This document shows positions 28,301 through 36,900 of a stretch of DNA of 64,000 nt, piece by piece. Position numbers and translations under genes: made by a program. The notes under the pieces are model-generated. The model did not search any database. It was given only the letters and a program-made list of their open reading frames with translations, and was not told the origin of the DNA. Within the stretch, counting starts at the first letter, position 1. Each line of letters starts with the position of its first letter. Source of the stretch: Enterovibrio calviensis DSM 14347 (GTDB lineage Bacteria; Pseudomonadota; Gammaproteobacteria; Enterobacterales; Vibrionaceae); assembly GCF_000621165.1 (NCBI RefSeq), contig NZ_JHZA01000001.1, positions 124,001 to 188,000 on the forward strand, written 5' to 3'.

Positions 28301-28855
28301 GATATCTTGTTCAATGTATCGCTTAAAATGTACCATATAAGCAAAGATACCCTATTGCCTGAAGATATAGCCAAAACCATGCAACTAAGAGGCGCAACCC
28401 ATGTAATTTGGGTGGATACTAACTTGGCAGCCCTACTTAACCAAAACATGGTCAAAGCTGAGTTATTTGTTCGACAATCGATACTTCAGAAGACCACGAA
28501 AGCTAAACGCGCTAGCATCTTAGAATCCGAATCGAGCCAAATCATAAAAAAAGACAAGAAGAATTCACCTATATTAGGCCAAGAAATAAGTACTAATGGT
28601 TACGCATTTTTTGTCAAACACGATATTAAAATTCCCGAAGCGAATACCGAATTTAGCTTCTGGTCGACGACTCCCCAAGCACACACCTACAAAGCTGCAT
28701 TTGTTGCTAGGGCACGCTTAATAGTTGGAGAGACTGTGTTTCCAGGTCCAAATCTTGATGAGTCAATACCAACAAACAGTAGAAGCTTAAGCTCCACCCC
28801 TACCTTCGAAGATGATGAGAAGTATTGGATTAATCAGATTGCCTTCAGTCAATAA
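25295..28855 (+). CDS. T6SS membrane-targeting effector (VasX/BTH_I2691-like) with MIX-like motif
   Basis: 1186 residues. The N-terminal region carries TRNGYIYIFF at about 131-140, which fits the MIX effector motif hRxGhhYhhh, preceded by LPLTLLPTF and followed by IWLPARDN. The middle is a long helical region. The C-terminal third has hydrophobic segments at about 820-840, 884-902, 915-938 and 946-965, ending in the KDSPMEIWLKNGPF stretch seen in pore-forming effectors of the VasX and BTH_I2691 groups. The likely action is permeabilising the inner membrane of a target cell. Downstream of its adaptor and followed after 11 bases by a membrane protein, its likely immunity. The exact subgroup is not certain. 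Confidence 0.8.
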   Translation: MSVDKISANPACDKKKLFIEVTGIDHGTEHAIQFYDNTDYIQKAHLEGKIETETLSDTTIFSWDWTNEKNETNTWLAVSSDDGVIKLPLYNDVEAKNRVDGEQDYLLHAVLPLTLLPTFNQSLSYKERIAPTRNGYIYIFFNDRAWREIEIRTNEDGTPSFRDIDLFKYRSGRDKPFNFEKRLASGVELNEIWLPARDNAKRSQVNLAYSEIQWSGERLNYFEENQDEMTSRAVAFHKLNVFDTVDVLKAGNLPEIRVREPEIEMVLAEPSSLNHDLSGAWLEKQFKEIKNEVLDCRKDNDKALSLLKYKTSYQYEYGMKQNALKQLLSQDTSNEDLWKTEAKEDFLKDAKARKLRAIVLDDPVFELRHHAFCALYGIGYFQQVHIDMSEQEYFRCAEAVQKLILPKKFGEQENVWFKYKDDVDQYLGGRYHRALRTVERQVCMRDVKAMQAVVKSLLETDRLACVLRDITSLGDINGCAAAKICGYGLSALSINIDALDQMTLDKDKDPLSFADDLLRILTPDMNHPLHAVLFPPKGTVDCENEYKPPKPKNDGSGYACTELITSWFSEWEKANFTIEEDQLEMMDLAFMAEAENNEEDSFGALRRAANVTDNIFKGYFDALQELSKNLAKEAFMVKFDAAYAPVISMMKASNSKYWGKAKYVPFGGNPIEGNVVGVHGQGLSYGITEAERDYVNTQKRKTRLGRLYEQNGKLFASTAKSAFKKGDFKPGLKGPASQHVGAKLPTHVFILPEDSHMAEEFSKEKTQRTLQDLNKSGITKSNVYEKFRVPYFIVVIETINLIKAQNHFTNIAKDKDRVYSITVAVSALLDLSVAITHASNLYTKNASFLAQQSHKTAFSMPKNAKTFVDKISKTTTLVKHISMIGVIGIGAGFLTAGIALWDSIRLFNRHDYDASIAQGIIFAGTLVTTITTGFFTTSAPTLFGMGPAAWLGISIALAGFALYIHFKDSPMEIWLKNGPFRDSPPQKYLHLQDGNIAFNRFIDILFNVSLKMYHISKDTLLPEDIAKTMQLRGATHVIWVDTNLAALLNQNMVKAELFVRQSILQKTTKAKRASILESESSQIIKKDKKNSPILGQEISTNGYAFFVKHDIKIPEANTEFSFWSTTPQAHTYKAAFVARARLIVGETVFPGPNLDESIPTNSRSLSSTPTFEDDEKYWINQIAFSQ

Positions 28856-28866
28856 TCAGGTGTTCA

Positions 28867-29856
28867 ATGAGAAATAATAACTCAACAGATAGCTATCACA
28901 AAACCGCGCACAGTTCTGAAAGCATACATCTTCAGAAAAACCAGTCCTCAAAAGGCTTTTTGCGAAAAATGATCACGAAGGGGCAAAAATTTTCTTTTAC
29001 GAAAGCCAATGGCGTCATTTCAACAAAGGCAATCAAAGATTTAACACCATCAAAGATGGCCGAGCCCGAAGATAAGGGTAAGGAAATCTACTGGGATGAT
29101 GAAAGACTTCTAGATCAGACTTTAAGTCCATTTGCCCATTTTTATTTTTTCTTTGTTGGTTTAGCCAAAGCCTGTCTGATTATAATTTTCCCTCTTGTTT
29201 ATATCATCATGCTTTTTGGTTTAACATTTGGCGAAGGAGGTTGGCACTCTTGGGAGCCTTTGTTTATTGGCTTCTCTCTATACTTTGTATTACCAGCATT
29301 AATGATTTGGGGACACTTCAAGCTATTTTGTGCCGGATACTTTTTCCTTGCCCCCTTCCTAAAAGCAAGATTACTTTTTCAACTCAACAGAAAAACGGGC
29401 ATGGTCACGCTGTATAAAGGTAAAGATGAAATCCACTTTACTCATCCCTTTGTCGAATTTGACTGCGTGCTCATGTCAGCACCCAGCCCCCAAGGGCAGC
29501 TCAATTATTCGCTCGTACTGATCCACCGTTACAACGATTATTCTGTCGGTGTGCCTATTGGTAATCTCCTTGGCCCAAACGAAATGGTGGCCGAGTATCA
29601 CCGCCTTTGGAACATGATCCAGCGTTATATGGATGTTAGTCAGCCAATGCCAGATATTATGGTTCTCGAACCCTCACGAGAACGAGATCCAACAACTGCG
29701 ACTTACGACAAGAAACATGCTAGAAACCCGAGATACTGGCGAGACATGACGGATGAGGAGTTTGAAATGACAATTGATAAAATCCGTCAAGAGCAGAACT
29801 ACCAACCCTCTTCTGGGCCTGAAATTGATATTTTTGAAAGCGAAAGGCCGCTCTAG
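28867..29856 (+). CDS. Membrane protein, likely immunity to the adjacent effector
   Basis: 329 residues. A polar N-terminal ~90 residues, two hydrophobic regions (about 93-118 and 133-158), then a soluble domain beginning LFQLNRKTGMVTLYKGK that resembles DUF6708-type immunity-associated proteins. Starts 11 bases after the effector stop and shares its A+T richness. V. cholerae protects itself from VasX with a membrane immunity protein (TsiV2) in the same position, so immunity is a reasonable inference; the sequence itself does not prove it. Could also be an effector accessory protein. Confidence 0.7.
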   Translation: MRNNNSTDSYHKTAHSSESIHLQKNQSSKGFLRKMITKGQKFSFTKANGVISTKAIKDLTPSKMAEPEDKGKEIYWDDERLLDQTLSPFAHFYFFFVGLAKACLIIIFPLVYIIMLFGLTFGEGGWHSWEPLFIGFSLYFVLPALMIWGHFKLFCAGYFFLAPFLKARLLFQLNRKTGMVTLYKGKDEIHFTHPFVEFDCVLMSAPSPQGQLNYSLVLIHRYNDYSVGVPIGNLLGPNEMVAEYHRLWNMIQRYMDVSQPMPDIMVLEPSRERDPTTATYDKKHARNPRYWRDMTDEEFEMTIDKIRQEQNYQPSSGPEIDIFESERPL

Positions 29857-29866
29857 AAAAATAACG

Positions 29867-30220
29867 TCACCCCAACAACTTCCCTTTGATCCCATTGAAC
29901 ACCGCCAGCACCCTATCGTGGGCTGGCTTGTGTTCGGCGATAAACGACAAACACTCCAACGCGCTTTCATCATGATCTTTCGGTAGTTGGACGTTTAAAT
30001 CCTTTGAGATTGTTTGGGCGTACTTGAGCTGTTTTTCTGTAGGTAGCTTTAGCTCATCAGGGATCGCAGCATGGATCGTGTCGGTAATATGATCCGCAAA
30101 TACAGGCCACTGATTAAGGTCAACCGTGGTTTCTTGTGTGAGTCGTAAGAACTTTTTTTGCTCTGGCGTGAGCGAATACTTGAAGGTCACAGCACCCACT
30201 GAAAATGTTATATCGTCCAT
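29867..30220 (-). CDS. Hypothetical protein between the two T6SS modules
   Basis: 117 residues, soluble, unknown. It contains a LPTEKQLKYAQTISKDLNV segment of the type found in several small DNA- or nucleotide-associated proteins (PTxKQxxYA), but no family can be assigned. It runs opposite to the T6SS modules, ending 10 bases after the immunity gene. Coding statistics look good (no other frame competes), and the ATG at 30220 lacks a strong ribosome site. Could be a stray resident gene left when module 1 was inserted or copied. Confidence 0.6.
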   Translation of the reverse strand: MDDITFSVGAVTFKYSLTPEQKKFLRLTQETTVDLNQWPVFADHITDTIHAAIPDELKLPTEKQLKYAQTISKDLNVQLPKDHDESALECLSFIAEHKPAHDRVLAVFNGIKGKLLG

Positions 30221-30370
30221 ATCGTTCCCTGACTATGACGTTTTATTGTCGGTGAAGCTTACCAGCACAGAATACGATTGAAGTGTCTGATCGCTGCGTC
30301 AGAGAGGCAATTAATGCCATGACAAATAGCAGCCGTGAATCGATTTTCCGAACTCTATATCGGCGAAAAG

Positions 30371-30385
30371 TTGCTCAGCGAGCAA
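30371..30385. promoter_or_regulatory. Candidate activator site 1 upstream of hcp copy 2
   Basis: TTGCTC-AGC-GAGCAA dyad, centre 104 bases before the -12 GC, exactly as in module 1. Confidence 0.6.
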
Positions 30386-30403
30386 GTTTTCGCCCGCCCC
30401 GCA

Positions 30404-30417
30404 AGCAACTCCTTGCT
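30404..30417. promoter_or_regulatory. Candidate activator site 2 upstream of hcp copy 2
   Basis: AGCAA-CTCC-TTGCT dyad, 32.5 bases from site 1, matching the module 1 arrangement. Confidence 0.55.
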
Positions 30418-30468
30418 CTATTGATACATCATCAAATCTAACTCTCTGTTTTTATTGATAACAATAGC

Positions 30469-30483
30469 TGGCACACCCTTTGC
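30469..30483 (+). promoter_or_regulatory. Sigma-54 (-24/-12) promoter of hcp copy 2
   Basis: TGGCAC-N5-TTGC, exact match to consensus, 75 bases before the hcp start codon. Confidence 0.88.
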
Positions 30484-30558
30484 CTTATTCCTTACGTTGT
30501 ATCACCCGTTTCGTTGCTCACCCCGCTGGGTGGGCTTCCATTGAATAAGGACATCGCA

Positions 30559-31077
30559 ATGCCAACTCCATGTTATATCGCCATCGAAGGCAAAACTCAG
30601 GGCAACATCACCGCTGGCGCGTTCACCGCTGATTCTGTCGGTAACATCTACGTTGAAGGCCACGAAGACCAAATGCTGGTTCAAGCCTTTGACCACATCG
30701 TAACCGTACCGACTGACCCACAAAGCGGTCAGCCTTCTGGCCAACGTGTTCACAAGCCGTTCAAGTTCACCGTGGCACTGAACAAAGCCGTGCCCCTGAT
30801 GTACAACTCACTCGCGTCTGGCGAGATGCTGCCGAAGATTGAACTCAAGTGGTACCGCACTTCTGTAGAAGGCAAGCAAGAGCACTTCTTCTCCACCATT
30901 CTGACGGACGGCACCATCATCGATATCGATTGCCAAATGCCGCATTGTCAGGACGCAGAAAAGAAAGAGTTCACCCAGCTGGTGACTGTGTCTGTTGCCT
31001 ACCGCAAGATTGATTGGGAACACACAGTCGCAGGTACTTCGGGTGCTGATGACTGGCGTGCGCCGATTGAAGCGTAA
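30559..31077 (+). CDS. hcp: T6SS tube protein Hcp (copy 2)
   Basis: 172 residues, almost identical to copy 1 (two substitutions by eye). The start at 30559 (MPTPCYIAIEG, AAGGA upstream) is chosen by agreement with copy 1; an in-frame ATG at 30514 would add an unrelated leader. It opens the second auxiliary module. Such identity alongside diverged flanks suggests recent duplication or continuing gene conversion. Confidence 0.97.
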   Translation: MPTPCYIAIEGKTQGNITAGAFTADSVGNIYVEGHEDQMLVQAFDHIVTVPTDPQSGQPSGQRVHKPFKFTVALNKAVPLMYNSLASGEMLPKIELKWYRTSVEGKQEHFFSTILTDGTIIDIDCQMPHCQDAEKKEFTQLVTVSVAYRKIDWEHTVAGTSGADDWRAPIEA

Positions 31078-31086
31078 GGCTTCTTT

Positions 31087-31138
31087 ACAAAGGGCGTAAC
31101 GCCCTTTGTCACCAACCCGCCTTCATGGCGGGTTTTGT
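31087..31138 (+). terminator. Tandem hairpins between hcp and vgrG, module 2
   Basis: Two consecutive hairpins: ACAAAGGGCG/CGCCCTTTGT (31087-31109, loop TAA) and AACCCGCC/GGCGGGTT (31114-31134) followed by TTGTC. The second is shared with module 1; in module 1 the first is imperfect. Confidence 0.75.
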
Positions 31139-31236
31139 CGTCAAGCATTGAGGCATGACGACACAATGTGATTGATATTGTTCGATGTTGATTGATGTAC
31201 CGACTCTGGCGACACAGGGTCATGCTGGGATGATTT

Positions 31237-33273
31237 ATGGCTACGGAAAGCGGTCTCCAATTTACTCTTGTTGTTGAAGGTTTACCTGACGACGCCTTTG
31301 TGGTGATCGATTTCTCAGGCAGCGACAGCCTGTCTGCGCCTTTTCTGTATCAGGTTAATTTAGCCAGCCGACAAGCCACTTTCACGGAAAATGATACCGT
31401 TGACCGAAATGTCTCGCTGATGTTGTGGAAAGACGGGGAGCTTGAACAGCGCTTTCATGGCATTGTCCGTTGCTTTACCCGCGGAGACACAGGCTTCAGT
31501 CACACACGTTATTCCCTTGAGATAGTGCCGGCCCTCTCTCGTTTGTCGCTTCGTCATAACAGCCGTATTTTCCAGCAACAATCTGTCCCTGAAATCATGA
31601 GTATCTTGCTGCAAGAAATGGGCATTGATGATTATGCGTTTTCTCTCTCAGGCAGCCCTCAAACCCGTGAATACTGTGTGCAGTATCGTGAGTCTGACCT
31701 TGAATTCTTAGCGCGCATTGCGGCAGAAGAAGGGATTTTCTATACCTTCTTGCACAGTAAAGACAAACACACGGTGCTGTTTTCAGATGATACCCAGACG
31801 CTCTCTCACTCGTCTCTAGCGCTGCCGTATAACGCCACGGTGGGCGGCACCGCCCGTTCAACCTTTGTGAAAGGCTGGCAGTTCTCTACGCAAACCCGGC
31901 CTTCTTCAGCGCAACTGAAAGATTACAGCTTCAAAAAGCCCGCTTATGGCTTTTTGCATGACCATGCTGGCACGGAGATGAGTTTCCAGCGTGGCACCTA
32001 TGAGCATTATGATTTCCCTGGTCGCTATAAAAGCGATGCGGCAGGAAAACCGTTTACCCAATACCGCTTAGAGCATTTGAGAAGCGATGCCATCACGGCG
32101 ACGGCATCCAGCAATGTGCTCCAAATCCAAGCCGGCTTATTGTTTGATTTAACCGACCACCTCGATGAAGCCATTAACCGTGATTGGGTGGTGGTGAGCT
32201 CGGCGTTTGAGGGTACGCAGCCGCAAGCGCTTGAAGAGCATGGTGGTGAGGGCATGACCACGTATCACAACACCTTCTCAGTCATTCCTGCGCATCGACC
32301 TTGGCGCGCCACGCCGCAGCCCAAACCCTGTGTTCATGGCCCGCAAATCGCGATTGTCACTGGCCCTGCCGGTGAAGAGATTTTCTGTGACGAACACGGA
32401 CGGGTGAAAGTGCAGTTCCCGTGGGACAGATATGGCAACAGTGACGAAGCCTCTAGCTGTTGGGTGCGCGTCTCTCAAGGTTGGGCGGGCGGTCAATACG
32501 GCATGATGGCGATACCTCGCATCGGCCATGAAGTGATTGTGTCTTTCCTTGAAGGTGACCCAGACCAACCGATTATCACGGGCCGCACCTATCACGCGAC
32601 CAATGTGCCGCCCTACCCGTTGCCAGCCAACAAAACCCGTACGGTCATTAGAACCGAAACCCATCAGGGCGAAGGCTTTAATGAACTGCGGTTTGAAGAC
32701 CAAGCTGAGCAAGAAGAAATCTATGTCCATGCCCAAAAGGACATGAACTTGCTGGTTGAGAATGACCGCAAAGACAACATCAAGCATGACCTACATCTGG
32801 ATGTGGAGAACGAGCGTTTCTCGCACATCAAGGAGGATGACCATCTGACGGTGGATGGGCAGAGTAAGGAACACGTGAAGGGTGACAAAACCATCACGAC
32901 AGACAGTTCGATACATATCAAGCAAAGCACATCTCAACTTGTGGACGCAGGATCAGAGATACACCAAAAATCAGGCGCCAAACTGGTCATTGAAGCGGGA
33001 AGTCAAATCACCCTCAAAGCAGGGGGATGCTTTGTAACGGTTGACGGTTCAGGCGTCCACATTTCCGGCCCTGTGGTTAATCTTAATGCCGGTGGCAGCG
33101 GGGGGAGCGGCTCAGGGTTTGGGGGGATAGCGCCGACATTGCCAGGGCAATTACCACCAAAGCCAGCCGACCCATTACCTATGCTCTCACCCGCACAAAT
33201 CGCGACGATGAAATCTGCAGCGCCTTTCTGTGAAGAGTGCGAAGCCTGTAAGGATGGTCAATGCGCAGTATAG
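31237..33273 (+). CDS. vgrG: T6SS spike protein VgrG (copy 2) with cysteine-rich tail
   Basis: 678 residues. Same base and beta-helix as copy 1, with [22 protein letters not shown] and [15 protein letters not shown] conserved, and diverging after about residue 560. The tail has a Gly/Ser linker, a proline-rich piece ([11 protein letters not shown]) and a final cysteine group C-x2-C-x2-C-x4-C ([15 protein letters not shown]). No enzymatic extension. The end overlaps the adaptor gene by 13 bases, so the two are translationally coupled. Confidence 0.96.
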   Translation: MATESGLQFTLVVEGLPDDAFVVIDFSGSDSLSAPFLYQVNLASRQATFTENDTVDRNVSLMLWKDGELEQRFHGIVRCFTRGDTGFSHTRYSLEIVPALSRLSLRHNSRIFQQQSVPEIMSILLQEMGIDDYAFSLSGSPQTREYCVQYRESDLEFLARIAAEEGIFYTFLHSKDKHTVLFSDDTQTLSHSSLALPYNATVGGTARSTFVKGWQFSTQTRPSSAQLKDYSFKKPAYGFLHDHAGTEMSFQRGTYEHYDFPGRYKSDAAGKPFTQYRLEHLRSDAITATASSNVLQIQAGLLFDLTDHLDEAINRDWVVVSSAFEGTQPQALEEHGGEGMTTYHNTFSVIPAHRPWRATPQPKPCVHGPQIAIVTGPAGEEIFCDEHGRVKVQFPWDRYGNSDEASSCWVRVSQGWAGGQYGMMAIPRIGHEVIVSFLEGDPDQPIITGRTYHATNVPPYPLPANKTRTVIRTETHQGEGFNELRFEDQAEQEEIYVHAQKDMNLLVENDRKDNIKHDLHLDVENERFSHIKEDDHLTVDGQSKEHVKGDKTITTDSSIHIKQSTSQLVDAGSEIHQKSGAKLVIEAGSQITLKAGGCFVTVDGSGVHISGPVVNLNAGGSGGSGSGFGGIAPTLPGQLPPKPADPLPMLSPAQIATMKSAAPFCEECEACKDGQCAV

Positions 33274-33992
33274 ATACCGAGCAAAGCTCCAACCTCAATA
33301 CCTATGCCATTTTTAACGGCACCAGTGAAGAGAACGCGCTTAGACATTTCTATCGATTAGGCGGCAACGATGCCAAGGCACTTTGGAGCGGCACGGTTTA
33401 CGCTGAATGGCATGATGTTATGCCCTACATGGCAGATGTGTCCGATCACCCCGCGTTCCTAAATTGGGAGCAACAAGAAGCCCCCGATGACTGGGGCATC
33501 ATAGTCACCACGCAAGATACATTTGAAAACGTGTTTAAGCACTTTCGAAGTCTCACTCAGGTTTGGATGCCCGCCAGCGGACACGTTTTTTTCCGATTCT
33601 ACGACCCAAGATTTAGCCTGAATGTCGCGCAATACTGCAACGACGAACAGCGCTGCGATCTGATGGGACCTTGTATCAGTTGGAACGCAAAAAACCGCTT
33701 AGTGACCAACACGACACCGAGCCCGTTTCTAAGCGAAAAACCGTTTCCTTGGTGGGACGTACCGAAGGATGTCGTTAAGAAAATAAGTTTAGATAAAAGT
33801 GTATTAGCGATGAACCTAGTGAAAGGGCTGGCTGGGGAGAGAGAGGATATTTATCTGAGTTATCCAGAAAAAATATTGGAATACAAAGCGACTCGATTTG
33901 TAAATCGCTATGAAGGTAACGATCAAAGCTATCTAGCCAATTTCATCATTCAACTAGAAGAAGAACAACAACGTTTAGGGTATACACGATGA
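33261..33992 (+). CDS. DUF4123 T6SS adaptor for the Rhs effector
   Basis: 243 residues. The DUF4123 pattern reads [41 protein letters not shown] and [11 protein letters not shown]. It would dock the Rhs protein on VgrG copy 2. Starts inside the vgrG 3' end with AAGGA in place and overlaps the rhs gene by ATGA. Poorly similar to the module 1 adaptor, as expected if each is matched to its own cargo. Confidence 0.87.
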   Translation: MRSIDTEQSSNLNTYAIFNGTSEENALRHFYRLGGNDAKALWSGTVYAEWHDVMPYMADVSDHPAFLNWEQQEAPDDWGIIVTTQDTFENVFKHFRSLTQVWMPASGHVFFRFYDPRFSLNVAQYCNDEQRCDLMGPCISWNAKNRLVTNTTPSPFLSEKPFPWWDVPKDVVKKISLDKSVLAMNLVKGLAGEREDIYLSYPEKILEYKATRFVNRYEGNDQSYLANFIIQLEEEQQRLGYTR

Positions 33993-36900
33993 GTAGTAAG
34001 CAGGATTATTATAACTATATAGATGAGCAATTCACTGCTTTCCCAACACTATTGGATGCTTATCGTGAGCAAATGAACGCGTGGTATCTTAGATCCGCAG
34101 ATTATGCTTCCGAAAAGTTCGACCTACCCTCCCTCTTATCTATGGACAAAACCATCAAGGCGGGTGACTCAACGACCACCGTTGGTAAAGATGATGATGA
34201 TTATGCCGTTAAAGCGCTTTGCCCAAAGAGCGGAAAACTCCAAATTGAGAGTGTTTTTCAATCTATATACAACGTGCCGTTAGGCTCCATTCAGGTATAC
34301 GTAAAATCAGAAGACGGTAAAGAAGTGCATTCCGTTACGCTGGATCAACAAGGTAAAGCAACAGTTGAAAATCTAGAGGCAGGGGTAGTATATGAAATCG
34401 TCGTTGACCATAAACCTACACAAGCAGAACTAGATGCCTTATTTTCCAACTATAACGTTATGGGAACAGATCTGGTTAACTGGCTGAAAGGAAAATGGGT
34501 AGGCTTTGAACCAGAGTGGAAAGGCTTTAAGTCTGAATGGGATCACTATTTTGCTCAATCAAAAGTAGACACCGTTTTAGAGAATATAGGTAAGTTTTTT
34601 GAAGGCATCTGGGATGCAATAAAGTCTTTGTGGAATGGTATTGGCGAAATTTATGATCTACTAAAAGATCCAGAAAAAACGCTGGAAAACATGTCAGAAG
34701 GCGCCAGTGAAATCATTTCAGCAATAAGAAATGCCGCATCGAATGCTCCAAAACAACTTGAAAAAGCAATGCTGTTCGCCTCTGATGAAGCTGCGTTATA
34801 TCTGCTAACCAGAGCAATAATGATCTACCTCTCGATCATTCCTATCAGCGGTATGATCAATGAACTCTCAAAGCTTTCCGGTGCCGTTATCGGAGATATC
34901 ATTATTGGTATTCTGGGCGGGTTAATAATATCGTTCATTGCATCACCGGCCATTGGTACAGCCTATTTTTTGTATCGCGCAGCAAAGACTGCAGTAAACG
35001 CTGTTCAACGAATTCTAAAGCCTATTGCGGATTTCATGACCGATGTGTTTGATATGGTCAAAAAGCTGATAGAAAACGCATCGAGTACATTTAAACGTGT
35101 TGCCATCAACGATGCAAAGGGTGGAAGTTATCGAAACGGCAAGGTTCAACTCAAAACTGACAACCAGAAAACAACGAAATTAGACAGTGACGCCGACATA
35201 CCTGACGATAGCAGTCCATCTACCAATCCCGATGATAAACCGACACAAAGCGAAAAAAACACTGAGCTTGACAAAGACCCAATATCAATGGCCACAGGTG
35301 AAGAACTGCTGTCCCTTCAAGATGGCCATCTACCTGGGCTGCTTCCCTTTGAGTGGAAAAGGCTTTACCGCACCAGTGCCGCTGAATTAAACCAAGGTTT
35401 AGGCTTTGGTTGGTCACATAGTCTCTCACATCAACTCCATAATGCTGGTAAAGATGTCATTTGGTCTGATGCTGAAAACAAACAAACACGGTTCCCAAAA
35501 CCTAGCCGCAAGCTCCCTATTATTACCAACACGACAGCCCATGCTGCCGCTTACTTTGATGAAAATGAGCGAATCGTCACCATCGCAGAAAATGGTCAGC
35601 GCTTTCATTTCAAAGCAAAAGAGGATGAATGGCTGCTAGATGAGATAAGCGACAAATATCATCATCGCTTACTTATACAACACGACAACCATAATAGAGT
35701 GGAAACAGTAACAACAGAGTCTGGTCTTCGTTTCAGACTCATTTACCAAGATCTATTGTTGTCTCGCGTCGACCTCTATCACAAAAAAGAACAAGACGAA
35801 CGCCCTGTGTGGGTATTCATACACACACAAGCGGAATACTCCTATAACGAATCTGAGCAGCTCATCGCAGCAACCAATGCCAGTGGAGAAACCGAACACT
35901 ATCAATACAACGACCACAATGTTATCCAGTCCCGCGAATTAGCAGGCGGCGCTATATTTTATTGGGAGTGGCAAGGGGAAGGTAAGTCATCTAAAGCGAT
36001 ACGTCAGTACAGTAACCTTTCCAACATTGATACGACCTACGCTTGGGATGAATCATCCAACGCTGTTACGTTAACGAACAGCAATGGGACTCAGCAGGTT
36101 TATCAACATGATGAAAATGCACGGCTCGTTAAGGAGGTTGATGCTGGCGGCGGAGAATACCTAAAAGAATACGATGATAAAGGCCAGCTTCTAAAAGAAA
36201 TCGACCCACTCGGTAATACCACTGAGTATATCTATTCCAAATCAGGTGAACTGCAAACCCAAATAGCACCCAATGGATTAGAGACACATTACACCCATCT
36301 CAATGGACGTCTTATTCAGGTAAGCCAAGGCAAAGCCCAGTGGGATTATAAGCACGATAAATTGGGTAACATCACATGGCAACGTGACCCATTAGGGCAT
36401 GTGACTCGCTACGGGTACAACAGCCATGGTCTCATCAGTGCCATTCACCACCCGGATGGCACGGAACACACGCTAGTTTGGAACGTTAAAGGTGAGCTGG
36501 TTGAAGAGATAACGCCTCAGGGAGAAAAAATCCGCTACCGCTACGACATATTGGGCAGACTAAGATACCGGCAAGATAGCCTCGGCATTCATGAAATGCA
36601 TTACAACCGAAGCGACCGACTCACTAAACATGTGTTGCCTGGTGGTAAAACGCGATATTACGAATATAACGCCTATGGCAAAGTCACTAAATTCACTGAT
36701 GAAAAAGGCCGCCTTACTCAATATGAATATCGTTGGCCTTCTCATCAGGTATCAAAAACAATCAATCCAGATGGAACGGAAGTTTCTTATCAATATGAAA
36801 ACGCATTCCAATTTCTGAGCGATATCGTCAATGAAAATGGTGAGCACTACCATATTGATTACGCATCAACAGGGCACGTCAGCCGAGAAGTCACCTTTGA

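Larger units (their letters stand above)
30541..32910 (+). repeat. Long direct repeat, copy 2 (hcp and 5' part of vgrG)
   Basis: Second copy of the hcp/vgrG stretch found at 21640-24000. The two flank the first adaptor, effector and immunity genes, so homologous recombination between them would delete or duplicate that cargo. Confidence 0.85.
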
